From contig NZ_CAJHBK010000001.1 in NCBI RefSeq assembly GCF_904846615.1, positions 1,984,001 to 2,048,000 on the forward strand: a DNA stretch of 64,000 bases, read 5' to 3'. The notes under the pieces were generated by a model that saw only the letters and a program-made list of their open reading frames with translations, made no database searches and was not told the origin of the DNA. Numbering within the stretch: position 1 is the stretch's first letter; each line of letters begins with the position of its first letter. This document shows positions 36,317 through 45,996 of the stretch, piece by piece. The position numbers and the translations under genes were made by a program. The DNA is from Psychrobacter sp. JCM 18902. Its GTDB lineage: Bacteria; Pseudomonadota; Gammaproteobacteria; Pseudomonadales; Moraxellaceae.

Positions 36317-36754
36317 TTAATCATGCTGATCGCTAAGCTCATTCATCAAATTATAGGCTGCTTCGGCGCTCAATAAATAGGGATTAAAATCAATCGTTGT
36401 CGAATATTTTAAATAAATCGCCGCATTTTTCTCAGTCGGGGAAGCATAATTCATGGACCATTTAGACCATGCTCGATGTTTTAACTCACGTGTTTCAATA
36501 ACCTGTAAGTCATGATGACGCGGATCAGCAATTAAACTATATAACAGACGATTGATCTGTGCTCTTGGCCCTTCAATGGTTTGCAAAAAATAATCTTTAT
36601 TAAACGTCAGCATACCAGTGATGCCATTGGTAGCATTATTTACTTGTGCTTGCTGCAAGATTTCGTTGAAGTCGTTGGCCGATACATCTGGGTTGGCACG
36701 GCTAGCGTATGTCATGCTCATCAAAATGTGTGCATCTTCCATTGCTGATGTCAT
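36317..36754 (-). CDS. BLUF-domain blue-light sensor, second copy
   Basis: 145 residues, single BLUF domain with a short helical cap and no output domain. All flavin-pocket residues are present at the spacing known from AppA: Tyr16 (MTYASRA), Asn40 (VNNATNGITGML), Gln58 (FLQTIEG), Trp99/Met101 (KWSMNYA). BLUF proteins sense blue light through rearranged hydrogen bonds around FAD. The C-terminal motif KYSTTIDFNPYLL and LMNELSD is shared with the gene directly upstream, so the two are duplicates. ATG at 36754 has AGAG upstream; 62 bases behind the other BLUF gene, likely one transcript. Confidence 0.92.
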   Translation of the reverse strand: MTSAMEDAHILMSMTYASRANPDVSANDFNEILQQAQVNNATNGITGMLTFNKDYFLQTIEGPRAQINRLLYSLIADPRHHDLQVIETRELKHRAWSKWSMNYASPTEKNAAIYLKYSTTIDFNPYLLSAEAAYNLMNELSDQHD

Positions 36755-36816
36755 ATCTTATCTCTTGTAAAATGTCATGGGTGTGATGGTTCTTGGCGTT
36801 TATAAACGTCAGTCAA

Positions 36817-37335
36817 TTAGCCAATAGAAAACCATGGTTTCTTCTTTTTGGCGGCGCTCACGGCTTCTTGCTCTTGAAGGTCTGATAACGTCTCAATCAA
36901 CATCATGATTTGATTGGTGTTCATCAAATAAGGATTAAACTGAGTACCTGTCGAAAATTTGAGCGCAAGTCCTTTGTTTTCATCGCTCGGAATCAAATAC
37001 TTCATTGACCATTTACTCCAATGGCGCAGCTCTACTTCACGGCATTCGATGACTTGTAAGCCATGATGCCGATTATCTTTAACCAGTTTTCTGAGCAATT
37101 CATTGATGACGGGTCTCGCCCCTTCAATACTTTGCAAAAAATAATTGTGATTAAATACCAAAGCACCCGTAATACCATTGCGCTCATTGTTTTGCTGAGC
37201 TTGTGTCAGGATGCGCGTTACTTCACCTTTGGGATTGTCGGTGTTATAACGGCTAATATAAGTTAAACGTAAAATAATATGCTCGCCATGATGCATTTTT
37301 AGGCGATTTAATTCTGAAAGCTCAGCTGATTCCAC
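36817..37335 (-). CDS. BLUF-domain blue-light sensor, first copy
   Basis: 172 residues from the GTG at 37335, chosen because GGAG sits six bases before it; the ATG at 37296 lacks a Shine-Dalgarno. Numbered from that start, Tyr26, Asn50, Gln68 and Trp109/Met111 match the BLUF flavin site exactly. After the domain it has KFSTGTQFNPYLM and a helical cap LIETLSDLQEQEA as in its neighbour, and then an added basic tail (KKKKPWFSIG). No effector domain, so it must act through a partner, as short BLUF proteins do. Confidence 0.92.
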   Translation of the reverse strand: MESAELSELNRLKMHHGEHIILRLTYISRYNTDNPKGEVTRILTQAQQNNERNGITGALVFNHNYFLQSIEGARPVINELLRKLVKDNRHHGLQVIECREVELRHWSKWSMKYLIPSDENKGLALKFSTGTQFNPYLMNTNQIMMLIETLSDLQEQEAVSAAKKKKPWFSIG

Positions 37336-37448
37336 AAAACACTCCAATTAGTTTGCTAAATTTTTCACCTATCACCACCCAGCTACTGTCTTTTATAACC
37401 GAGTATTTGTGGTATAAGTCATTTTTTATAACATAAGTCGCGTATATA

Positions 37449-38075
37449 TTAACGTTGAATTTTTTTGATAAAATCATTCATGCCGCGTGATAAATTACTG
37501 CTACTGGTGCTCTGTATTTCTTTGACCAAGCTCAATAATTGCGAGCTATCCGCGCATTGTTCTAAACTCAACAAGTAACCCCAAGCTTCTACTGGTGGGG
37601 CGTTTTTTTCAATATAGTTAGCCAACTCTGACTTTATCGTTTCGTAGCTCGCACCAGACAACCTAGCCTTGAAAATACTACTGATTGATTTCTTGCCTAA
37701 TGCTGCCATTTTATTGAGACCTTTATCATTAAAGGTGCGATCAAACTCTGTCTCAATATTTCTTTCAGACGACGATGCTTGAGACTGATCAGCCGCCGAT
37801 GCTTGCGGCGCAGTGGACATTTGAGAGGCAGCATTATCAGCGCCCACTATCTCTACACATTCAAGCCCTAACAGCAACTCAAATAGTGGTGCAACACCGC
37901 CAAAATCGGCAAACATTTTGCTACGATCAAGCGTATCAAAATAGCTTTGATACGTGCGTTTGCCATCAATCATAATGAGCAATGTTCTTGCTTCACGCGG
38001 CAATATGCCGAGACTCTGAGATTTAATCTCTTCTCTGCCCAAATCAGTTTTTTGAAACACATCACCATCTTTCAT
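37449..38075 (-). CDS. Unknown protein upstream of the BLUF pair
   Basis: 208 residues, soluble. The N-terminal 75 residues resemble a small winged-helix-like domain seen in several proteobacterial hypothetical proteins: FQKTDLGREEIKSQS, LPREARTLLIMIDGKRTY, PLFELLLGLECVEIV. A Ser/Ala/Gln-rich linker (about 85-110) leads to a helical C-terminal part (KKSISSIFKARLSGASYETI, EAWGYLLSLEQCAD). No enzyme motif. It precedes the BLUF genes by 102 bases on the same strand and could be their partner, which is inference from position. A near-perfect palindrome lies 34 bases upstream of its ATG. Confidence 0.65.
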   Translation of the reverse strand: MKDGDVFQKTDLGREEIKSQSLGILPREARTLLIMIDGKRTYQSYFDTLDRSKMFADFGGVAPLFELLLGLECVEIVGADNAASQMSTAPQASAADQSQASSSERNIETEFDRTFNDKGLNKMAALGKKSISSIFKARLSGASYETIKSELANYIEKNAPPVEAWGYLLSLEQCADSSQLLSLVKEIQSTSSSNLSRGMNDFIKKIQR

Positions 38076-38108
38076 TCTTTGTACTCAGCACTAGCAGTAA
38101 GGTGGGCA

Positions 38109-38134
38109 CTTTTATAGTCAATTGATTATAAAAG
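38109..38134. promoter_or_regulatory. 26-bp palindrome upstream of the 208-residue gene
   Basis: CTTTTATA, G/A, TCAATTGA, T/C, TATAAAAG: reverse complement matches at 24 of 26 positions. Its place 34 bases before a start codon suits an operator or a symmetrical promoter box. The binding protein is unknown. Confidence 0.45.
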
Positions 38135-38693
38135 CGTGACAGCTTTAACCTTTCACATTGAACCAACCCTGTCCTAAGCAGTCGACCAGATAAATTTTTA
38201 TTATTTCAGCCATTAAACAGTCAAATTTTGACTTTTTATTGGTTAATAAAAATTACTTTAAATCAAAGCCCCACATTTAATATTGTTTGAATTATTGATT
38301 CGAGTGGATTATATCAACCCATTTAATGAACCGTTAGCACTAATTAAATCCAATAGAACAGACGGTCTATATAGGATATGAAAGGTAGTTTTCATAAATT
38401 TCAATATAAAATTTGATAAGATAGTGAGAATAAAAAAATCGATAAACTCAATGAGGCAGGCTACTGTTTATCCGCTTTATCTTCTTACTAAATCGTTTGC
38501 TGACCAATAATTAATTTTCTATTTTTTCAAATAACTATCAGGTTATAACTATAAAAACCAACAAACGTTTTACTTTTTTAGCGAGATAATATCGCAATTG
38601 ACAAAGTCTATTTTTCTTAACGTGCTCACTCTCATACGACCTTTATGCGCACTATAGAAAATTTATTTTTTTAAGTCATTTATCACTAGCCAT
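38135..38693. other. Long AT-rich intergenic region
   Basis: About 560 bases between the palindrome and the ssb terminator. Very AT-rich. It contains a modest inverted repeat GATAAAC...GTTTATC near 38440-38475 and no supported gene or RNA. Confidence 0.45.
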
Positions 38694-38717
38694 AAAAAAA
38701 CCCTGCAATTGCAGGGT
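38694..38717 (-). terminator. Terminator of ssb
   Basis: The 18-base palindrome ACCCTGCAATTGCAGGGT followed on the minus strand by T7, 37 bases after the ssb stop. Confidence 0.85.
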
Positions 38718-38753
38718 CTTCTATAGATTATTCTTAACAGATAACTCTTATCA

Positions 38754-39377
38754 TCAGAACGGAATATCATCATCGACAGGACCGTCTGGCATTGCTGTCG
38801 GCTTTGACTGTGCAGGCTTTTGCGCAGGTTGATTGAACTGATTCTGCTGAGCAGGTGCGCTTTGATTGTTAAAGCTGTTTTGACCACCTTGAGTAGCTGA
38901 CTGGTTATAACCGCCTTGCTGTGCTGGCTGATTGTTTGCTTGCTGACCAAAGTTGTTTTGATTGTTTTGACCACCTTGATTGCCATAGCCACCACCTTGA
39001 CCCTGATTTTGACCGCCAAAGCTATTATCACTTTGACCACCAGTCGCACCATCTAGCATTTGCATTTGCTCAGCGCGAATCTCAGTAATATAACGGTCTT
39101 GACCATTGGGATCTTGATATTTACGAGTACGCAAACTGCCTTCGATATAAACTTTACTGCCTTTACGCAAATACTGCGCGGCAATTTCACCCAAACGATT
39201 AAATAGAGAAATACGATGCCACTCCGTCGCTTCTCTTTTTTCGCCACTTTGCTTGTCGGTCCACTGCTCTGACGTTGCAACCGAAATATTGGTCACGCTA
39301 CCGCCGTTATTAAATTGACGTGCCTCAGGGTCTGCTCCAAGGTTACCGATGATGATAACTTTATTAACTCCGCGCAT
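38754..39377 (-). CDS. ssb: Single-stranded DNA-binding protein
   Basis: 207 residues. OB fold in residues 1-110 ([45 protein letters not shown] split), a long Gly/Gln/Asn-rich disordered linker (about 115-195), and the acidic tip DDDIPF that binds repair and replication proteins. It coats ssDNA as a tetramer. The linker is rich in NQ repeats and longer than in E. coli (178 residues in total). AAAAGGACG precedes the ATG. Not linked to uvrA here: three kilobases and two genes lie between. Confidence 0.97.
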   Translation of the reverse strand: MRGVNKVIIIGNLGADPEARQFNNGGSVTNISVATSEQWTDKQSGEKREATEWHRISLFNRLGEIAAQYLRKGSKVYIEGSLRTRKYQDPNGQDRYITEIRAEQMQMLDGATGGQSDNSFGGQNQGQGGGYGNQGGQNNQNNFGQQANNQPAQQGGYNQSATQGGQNSFNNQSAPAQQNQFNQPAQKPAQSKPTAMPDGPVDDDIPF

Positions 39378-39641
39378 GATACCGTCCTTTTACTTATGAA
39401 TAATTTTATGAATCGCTTTAATGACTGTGCAGCTAAGCGCATTCATTAATGATTTTACTGTAATCAATTTTTATTTAAATATCTACAAGCTATCTATTAA
39501 AGACGACAATCTATGTCGTTTAGATATATATTATAATTTTTGGGTTTAAAAAACCATGATATTGCTATTTTGCCATTTTATTAAGCGAATTAATACTATT
39601 ACCAGTTACTGACTTATCAACTCACTCTGTCCTTTAGAAAC

Positions 39642-40253
39642 TTATTTAGAATCATTGGTCTCATTATTGCGATGCATACTCAAGGTGACGCTACCCAGCT
39701 CTACGCCAAATTTTTTCATGACTGAGCGATTGAGCATGACGTTTTTATCAACCAGATACATCCAGTCATCAAAATTCACTTTGTAGGTTTTATCCTCAAC
39801 GGGTAGCTCTAACAAGTAATTCCAATGCAAGGTATTGCCAACCACTTTCCCTGTTGCCTCGCCAATGACATCGCCTGCTGTGCCTTTCCAGCTACCATCA
39901 GCTTGTTTGGTCAATCGCCAGATACGCTGTGATTTTGACCCATCTGCCCATGCGAACTTCTCATCTAAAACGATGACATTATCGCCTTCGTGCGTGGCAT
40001 CAATATCGACGTAAAAACGTTTTTTGACCTCGCCATTGCGACCTTGAAACATGCCCCAACCATCGATTTGACCTGAGAAGAACTCATGCATATCGAGCGT
40101 CGGCGTGCTGTTCTGATAGGCCTGAATGTTTTGTGTGGCGCAACCTGAGAGTAGTAACGTGGCTGATAGACCAGCACCTATTGCCAGCTTGGCCATTACT
40201 CGAGGCGCAATATTTTTCTTAACACCACCAGACAACATCGTAAACTTACTCAT
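39642..40253 (-). CDS. DUF3833 lipoprotein
   Basis: 203 residues from the ATG at 40253 with AAAAGGA upstream. A long signal region ends at LLLSGCAT (acylated Cys38); starting at the internal Met20 would give a more normal signal length. The mature part shows the DUF3833 pattern: PTLDMHEFFSGQIDGWGMFQ, RFYVDIDATHEGDNVIVLDE, EATGKVVGNTLHWNYLLELP, and DDWMYLVDKNVMLNRSVMKKFG. Function unknown; family members are periplasmic or outer-membrane lipoproteins often near lipid-metabolism genes. Monocistronic. Confidence 0.85.
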   Translation of the reverse strand: MSKFTMLSGGVKKNIAPRVMAKLAIGAGLSATLLLSGCATQNIQAYQNSTPTLDMHEFFSGQIDGWGMFQGRNGEVKKRFYVDIDATHEGDNVIVLDEKFAWADGSKSQRIWRLTKQADGSWKGTAGDVIGEATGKVVGNTLHWNYLLELPVEDKTYKVNFDDWMYLVDKNVMLNRSVMKKFGVELGSVTLSMHRNNETNDSK

Positions 40254-40389
40254 ATTAATTCCTTTTAAATAGAGATAAAGATTTAGCGTTCACTTATTAA
40301 TAATAGCTGTCTATCTAGTCGTTGTCTGCTCAGTTTTTGCCTATTCAACCTTATCTCTACTCGCCTAAGTACGTTGTCCATACCCTTTG

Positions 40390-41754
40390 TTAAATATCTA
40401 GTGGACTTTGTGCCAAACTCGATAACTGCATGCGCGAGTCATCTGTCAATTGTGTCTTGTCTAGCTTGAGATAGGCAACTTGCTCTTTCGCCATCACGAC
40501 CAGCTCATCCACGCCATCTACCGCCAGCATTTGCCGTGACCAGTCCTGAATATTGATGTCTTTAGGAATGGTCACGGTGGTACTTGATAAATACGGTGGC
40601 TGAGCAATCGGAATGATAATGAGCAGAGCAGCGGCCATAATAGCGGCCAAAATACCCCACGCCAGCAAATTCGGCTGACTTAATAACAACCCGCCCATTG
40701 CTCCACCGACAAACGCACCAAAGAACTGGCTGGATGAGTTAAGCCCCATCGCTGTGGCTTTATTGGCGACTGGGGCGCGCTTAGATATCCATGATGGAAT
40801 CGTTGCCTCAAGCAAGTTAAAGCCCATAAAGTACAGCAGCAGACCTAATATAATACCAACGCCAACCTGACTGCCAATGGCCAATATCGCTAAAGCAGCG
40901 GTCATTAACGCAATCGCGCCTAAGAATACTTGACGCATTTTGCGTTTCTTTTCAGCGATGATAATAAAAGGAATGGCGACGGCAAAACCAATAAATAACA
41001 GCGGCAAATAAACCAAGCCTTGCTGACGTACCGACAGCCCCATCACTTCATTAAGCTGATGCGGCAATATCACAAATATCGCCGTCATGGTTAGATGCAG
41101 AGCAAAGATACCGATATGTAAACGGTTTAAATCGCCAATTTTTAGGACGGTCGCTAATTGTTGACCAATCGATTTATTGTCTAAATTGTGTTTAAGCACT
41201 CGTAGCGGTGTCGGCACAAACAACAGTAATAGCATCGCCAAAACAGCAAAGCCTGAGGTCAACCAAAATAAACCAGAGATACCCAGCGAGCCAACCAATA
41301 ACGGACCAAAGGCAAAAGCGAGCATGATAGAAGTCGCAATGGTCAAGCCCATCGTCGCCATCGCTTTGGTACGCATTTCTTCGCGCGTTACATCAGCCAA
41401 TAACGCCATCAATACCGCAGAAACCGCGCCACTACCTGCCAGTGCTCGACCAATAATGACCTCGTAAATATCAGTCGCATTTGCCGCAATGATACCGCCT
41501 ATGGCAAATAAGATCAGTCCTAAAAAGATAATCGGCTTACGCGGGAACTTGTCCGCAGCAAGACTCATGGGTATCTGAAAAATCGCCTGTCCCAGTCCAT
41601 AAATACCGACCGCCAAACCAATCAAAAACGGCGTCGCGTGCGTATAATTGTCACCATATACAGAAAACACAGGCACAATCATAAACAGACCAATCATCCG
41701 CAAAGCAAATATACCACCGACCCCGAGGATTGCCCGTTTTTCTACGCTATTCAT
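40390..41754 (-). CDS. MFS transporter, YajR-like
   Basis: 454 residues with twelve membrane helices and the MFS motif A region LAADKFPRKPIIFLG after helix 2, GRALAGSGAVSAVLMALLAD in helix 4-5. The last 60 residues form a soluble tail (DINIQDWSRQMLAVDGVDELVVMAKE, VAYLKLD) that looks like the ferredoxin-like YAM domain of E. coli YajR, a proton-driven transporter of unknown substrate. It is divergent from uvrA with a 675-base spacer. No repressor gene is adjacent. Confidence 0.87.
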   Translation of the reverse strand: MNSVEKRAILGVGGIFALRMIGLFMIVPVFSVYGDNYTHATPFLIGLAVGIYGLGQAIFQIPMSLAADKFPRKPIIFLGLILFAIGGIIAANATDIYEVIIGRALAGSGAVSAVLMALLADVTREEMRTKAMATMGLTIATSIMLAFAFGPLLVGSLGISGLFWLTSGFAVLAMLLLLFVPTPLRVLKHNLDNKSIGQQLATVLKIGDLNRLHIGIFALHLTMTAIFVILPHQLNEVMGLSVRQQGLVYLPLLFIGFAVAIPFIIIAEKKRKMRQVFLGAIALMTAALAILAIGSQVGVGIILGLLLYFMGFNLLEATIPSWISKRAPVANKATAMGLNSSSQFFGAFVGGAMGGLLLSQPNLLAWGILAAIMAAALLIIIPIAQPPYLSSTTVTIPKDINIQDWSRQMLAVDGVDELVVMAKEQVAYLKLDKTQLTDDSRMQLSSLAQSPLDI

Positions 41755-42429
41755 ACTTGCCTCACTGGTTCGTCATTGCTGATTTATCACTACTGCGCTG
41801 CTTATACTATTGTGATGCTATCAAGACTTTAGCTACAAATTAAGCCCACTAGTATAAGACATTCGCCGTTTGCGTGCCGAGACTTTTGTCTTATTGGTGC
41901 AGCCTCCCATACCTCTTCAACCCAAGCCATTCATATTACGCGATTATTTTGTTACCAACTACATCGGATGCGCAATCACACCTTGAATAATGCAGCCGCC
42001 ATGACAATAAAGTAAGGCGTCATAAACATTATTACTCGTCAGCTAGAGCGATCGCTTAGATGACAAACTCCTCTATAAAATGACATTTTGGTCAAAACCA
42101 TGACAAAAGGTGACTACTACTTAACATTGATTTGATTTAGATTTGCTTAGTCATACGAAAACCAATCGCCTCAAAGGCTGTAGAATAAGAAAACAGCAAA
42201 ATGAACGCCAAGTAGCATACCGCTCAGCAATAAAAATTAAAACAGTAAATTAGGCATCTATAGCTCTCACTTCATCAACGTATGAACACTTTATAAAAAT
42301 ATTATTTATAACCATATTATAAACTTACGAAATATTCACGTTTTTAACCAACCATTCTATTGATCTGTATTTAGCTTTTAATTTGAGATATTTTCAATCC
42401 CCTTTTAGCAAATAGGAAACCTAACACCG
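41755..42429. other. Long intergenic region between MFS gene and uvrA
   Basis: 675 bases carrying the two divergent promoters. No LexA-type palindrome was recognised upstream of uvrA, which fits the lack of LexA reported for relatives such as Acinetobacter. No repeat or RNA gene seen. AT-rich in the 150 bases before uvrA. Confidence 0.5.
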
Positions 42430-45336
42430 ATGGCACACGAGTATATTAAGGTTCGCGGCGCACGCACTCATAATCTAAAAAATATCGATTTAGACATTCC
42501 ACGCGACAAGTTCGTAGTAATTACGGGTTTATCAGGCTCTGGTAAATCGTCATTGGCATTCGATACGCTGTATGCCGAAGGGCAACGTCGTTATGTCGAA
42601 AGCTTATCGGCCTATGCACGTCAATTCCTCTCACAAATGGAGAAACCTGACGTCGATAGTATCGAAGGCTTGTCGCCAGCGATTGCTATCGAGCAAAAAT
42701 CAACCAACCATAACCCGCGCTCAACGGTCGGAACCATTACCGAAATTTATGACTACTTGCGTCTGCTCTATGCGCGTATCGGTACTCCCTTTTGCCCAGA
42801 GCATGGTGAACCGATGGTTGCGCAGTCAGTGACTGAGATGGTCGATCAAGTCATGGCACTGCCAGATGACACCAAACTTATGATACTTGCGCCAGTGGTT
42901 CGTGAGCGCAAAGGTGAGCATACGGTGTTGCTTGAGCAACTGATTGGGCAAGGATTCGTCCGCGTACGCGTCGATGGCGATGTGTATGATACCGATGAGC
43001 TGCCGACACTGGATAAAAAGAAAAAACATACGATTGAAGTCGTGGTCGACCGCTTTAAAGTCCGTGACGACTTAGGCAACCGCGTCGCTGAAAGTTTGGA
43101 GACTGCGCTACGTTTAGGTCAAGGTCTGGTCACGCTACACTTTATGGATGGCAATCCAAAAGAAGGCGGCGATGCTAATCAGGTCATGTCAGCCAAGCAT
43201 TCTTGCCCTGTTTGTGATCGCGCAGTTTCTGAGCTTGAGCCGCGTATGTTCAGCTTTAACAATCCGTACGGCGCTTGTCCAAGCTGTGATGGTCTCGGTA
43301 AACGTCAGTATTTCTCAGCCGAAAAACTGATTACCCATCATGAAAAATCACTCAATCAAGGCGCGATTAATGGTTGGGATAAGCGCCACGCCTATTATTT
43401 TGGCCTACTCTCTACCGTCTGCAATCATTTCAAAATTGATATGGATGCCCCGTGGCAAGATTTGCCAAAAGAACAGCAAGACCTGATTATGCAAGGCTCT
43501 GGTAAAGAAAAGCTGACGTTTAACTTTACTGATGAGCGCGGTCGTAAGACCAATAAGACCGTGCCGTTTGAAGGGGTGCTGCCTTATTTAGAACGCCGTT
43601 ATGCCAAGACCCAAAGTAATCTAGTGCGTGATGAGCTGGCTAAATATTTGGCGGATACCACTTGTAACGTCTGCGATGGTGCACGTCTGAATGAGATCTC
43701 ACGCAATGTCCGTGTCGATGACCAAACCATCGCTCAAATCGTCAAGCTCTCTATCGGGGACGCCGCTGACTATTATAAAACGATAAAAATTGGCGGTCAC
43801 AAAGGTGAAGTCGCTGAAAAAATCTTTAAAGAAATCAACGAGCGTCTAAACTTCCTCGTCAGTGTCGGGCTTGATTATCTATCGCTTGCCCGCTCTGCTG
43901 AAACGCTATCGGGCGGTGAAGCACAGCGTATTCGCCTGGCTAGCCAAATTGGCGCAGGACTAATGGGCGTGATGTATGTACTTGATGAGCCATCGATTGG
44001 TCTGCATCAGCGCGACAACGACCGTCTGCTAAAAACTCTAACGCGCTTGCGTGATTTGGGTAATACCGTACTGGTCGTTGAGCATGATGAAGACGCCATT
44101 CGCCAAGCAGATCATGTGATTGATATCGGTATTGGTGCAGGTGTACATGGCGGTCATATTATCGCTCAGGGCACGGTCGATGACATCATGGCAAACAAAG
44201 AATCGCTGACTGGACAATATATGTCTGGTAAGAAGAAAATCGAGATTCCAAGCATTCGTCATAAAGCCAAAACCATCGATGTGGAAGTCAAAGGTAAGGC
44301 TAAAGCTCAAAGAGTACCGATGACGATTGAGCTAAAAGGTGCCTCAGGTAATAACTTGCATGATGTAGATTTGACCATTCCCATTGGTATTATGACTTGT
44401 GTGACTGGTGTCTCAGGTTCGGGCAAATCAACTTTGATCAACCGTACCCTTATGCCATTGGCAGCGACTCAGTTAAACAATGCCTCAACGCTCATCGCGG
44501 ATAAGCATGACAGCATTAGTGGTCTTGAGCATTTGGATAAAATGGTCGATATCGATCAAAGCCCAATTGGTCGTACACCGCGCTCAAACCCAGCGACTTA
44601 TACCGGCGTGTTTACCCCTGTGCGCGAGATGTTTGCCCAAACGCAAGAAGCACGCGCCCGTGGTTACAAACCGGGTCGCTTTAGCTTCAACGTAAAAGGC
44701 GGACGCTGTGAGATGTGCCAAGGTGATGGTCTTATCAAGGTTGAGATGCACTTTTTGCCAGACATGTATGTGCCGTGTGATACCTGTGAAGGTAAGCGCT
44801 ATAACCGCGAGACCTTAGAGATTCACTATAAAGGTAAAAATATCGCTGATGTGCTCGATATGACCGTAGAAGATGCCACTGAATTCTTCTCAGCCATTCC
44901 AGCGATTTATCGTCGTCTGCAAGCATTGATGGATGTGGGTCTTAGCTATATTCGTTTAGGTCAGTCTGCACCGACGCTATCAGGTGGTGAAGCGCAACGT
45001 GTTAAATTAGCGCGTGAGCTCGCGAAGCGCGATACGGGACAGACGCTCTATATCTTAGATGAGCCAACCACTGGTTTGCATTTCCATGATATCGATAAAT
45101 TGCTGAATATCCTGCATGCGCTGCGTGATAAAGGTAATACTATCGTCGTCATCGAGCATAATCTTGACGTCATCAAAACGGCGGATTGGGTGATTGATCT
45201 AGGTCCTGAAGGTGGTAAAGGTGGCGGTATGATCATCGCTGAAGGGACGCCTGAAGAAGTAGCTGAAGTCACAGAATCCTACACGGGTATATTCTTAAAG
45301 CCGATGCTAGAGCAAGGCATGAAAGAAGTTAGCTAA
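42430..45336 (+). CDS. uvrA: UvrABC excinuclease subunit A
   Basis: 968 residues. Two ABC modules: Walker [20 protein letters not shown] near residue 31 and [10 protein letters not shown] near 660, ABC signatures [15 protein letters not shown] and [16 protein letters not shown], Walker [11 protein letters not shown] and [10 protein letters not shown]. Zinc fingers CPVC...CPSC and CEMC...CDTC. It finds bulky DNA lesions and loads UvrB in nucleotide excision repair. AGGAAA lies 13 bases upstream of the ATG. It is the only gene in its transcript and is closed by a strong terminator. Confidence 0.98.
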   Translation: MAHEYIKVRGARTHNLKNIDLDIPRDKFVVITGLSGSGKSSLAFDTLYAEGQRRYVESLSAYARQFLSQMEKPDVDSIEGLSPAIAIEQKSTNHNPRSTVGTITEIYDYLRLLYARIGTPFCPEHGEPMVAQSVTEMVDQVMALPDDTKLMILAPVVRERKGEHTVLLEQLIGQGFVRVRVDGDVYDTDELPTLDKKKKHTIEVVVDRFKVRDDLGNRVAESLETALRLGQGLVTLHFMDGNPKEGGDANQVMSAKHSCPVCDRAVSELEPRMFSFNNPYGACPSCDGLGKRQYFSAEKLITHHEKSLNQGAINGWDKRHAYYFGLLSTVCNHFKIDMDAPWQDLPKEQQDLIMQGSGKEKLTFNFTDERGRKTNKTVPFEGVLPYLERRYAKTQSNLVRDELAKYLADTTCNVCDGARLNEISRNVRVDDQTIAQIVKLSIGDAADYYKTIKIGGHKGEVAEKIFKEINERLNFLVSVGLDYLSLARSAETLSGGEAQRIRLASQIGAGLMGVMYVLDEPSIGLHQRDNDRLLKTLTRLRDLGNTVLVVEHDEDAIRQADHVIDIGIGAGVHGGHIIAQGTVDDIMANKESLTGQYMSGKKKIEIPSIRHKAKTIDVEVKGKAKAQRVPMTIELKGASGNNLHDVDLTIPIGIMTCVTGVSGSGKSTLINRTLMPLAATQLNNASTLIADKHDSISGLEHLDKMVDIDQSPIGRTPRSNPATYTGVFTPVREMFAQTQEARARGYKPGRFSFNVKGGRCEMCQGDGLIKVEMHFLPDMYVPCDTCEGKRYNRETLEIHYKGKNIADVLDMTVEDATEFFSAIPAIYRRLQALMDVGLSYIRLGQSAPTLSGGEAQRVKLARELAKRDTGQTLYILDEPTTGLHFHDIDKLLNILHALRDKGNTIVVIEHNLDVIKTADWVIDLGPEGGKGGGMIIAEGTPEEVAEVTESYTGIFLKPMLEQGMKEVS

Positions 45337-45352
45337 TACAAGTTAGTGAATA

Positions 45353-45390
45353 ATTGATAAAAGGCCACTCTTGATAGGGTGGCCTTTTTT
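45353..45390 (+). terminator. Terminator of uvrA
   Basis: AAAAGGCCAC, loop, GTGGCCTTTTTT. Its sequence, together with the preceding ATTGAT, is nearly repeated at 45943-45981. Confidence 0.9.
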
Positions 45391-45425
45391 ATTGGCTAAT
45401 ATAAGGCTTTGTCCAATCTGCACAC

Positions 45426-45494
45426 TATATATCTTTATTAAGATATCAAGATATATAGCGCGTTGCGTTACCTTTCTTAATCTTTATTAAAGAT
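45426..45494. repeat. Two AT-rich inverted repeats
   Basis: TATATATCTT and AAGATATATA (45426-45435, 45448-45457) are perfect 10-bp arms, and ATCTTT-ATT-AAAGAT (45480-45494) repeats the same ATCTTTATTAA core. They lie in the 316-base spacer before the small lipoprotein gene and could be regulatory. Confidence 0.55.
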
Positions 45495-45652
45495 ACTTAA
45501 ACGTTGATTGTATTAATATTTAAATAGTTAGATATGATGCGTAGACGCATACGATATAGAAATATCTGGTTAAAAGCCATATAGCAATCATAGCACGTAC
45601 ACACTGACACGGCTAACCCCTACATAATCCCTAAAACTCTCAAGGAATTCTT

Positions 45653-45919
45653 ATGAAAAAATTACTGTTCATTGTCTTAGCATCTACTGTTGGCATTAGT
45701 GCCTGTGCGTCAAACGGCACATCAAATGGCTCAAACGATCGCAACCATCAAAGACCTGCGATGTCAGCAGACATGAAACAAGCTATGAATGATTGTGCTC
45801 AACGAGTTGGCGTAAAAATGAATAAAGACAGTCGTCCAAGTAAAAATGATATGAAGAAAATAGATTCATGCATGAGTGCAAAAGGGTTTGAGAAGCCTGC
45901 AGGCCAAGGTCGTCACTAA
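45653..45919 (+). CDS. Small cysteine-containing lipoprotein
   Basis: 88 residues. Signal peptide MKKLLFIVLASTVGISACAS with the lipobox cysteine at residue 18. The short mature part has RPAMSADMKQAMNDCAQRVG and SRPSKNDMKKIDSCMSAKGFEKP: two cysteines that probably form a disulfide and two helices. Small secreted proteins of this shape are common in Moraxellaceae but have no known function. AAGGA precedes the ATG by six bases. It lies between two near-identical terminators and faces the NACHT gene. Confidence 0.75.
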   Translation: MKKLLFIVLASTVGISACASNGTSNGSNDRNHQRPAMSADMKQAMNDCAQRVGVKMNKDSRPSKNDMKKIDSCMSAKGFEKPAGQGRH

Positions 45920-45942
45920 TAACTGGTATTTGTTAGATGATC

Positions 45943-45981
45943 ATTGATGAAAGGCCACTCTTTAGGGAGTGGCCTTTTTTT
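45943..45981 (+). terminator. Terminator of the small lipoprotein gene
   Basis: AAAGGCCACTC, 6-base loop, GAGTGGCCTTTTTTT. It ends only 15 bases before the end of the convergent NACHT gene. Confidence 0.9.
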
Positions 45982-45996
45982 GCGTTCATCATTGTC

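Noticed and set aside
42000-42429. Possible LexA box upstream of uvrA
   Set aside because: No CTG-N10-CAG type palindrome in this stretch, and relatives such as Acinetobacter lack LexA.
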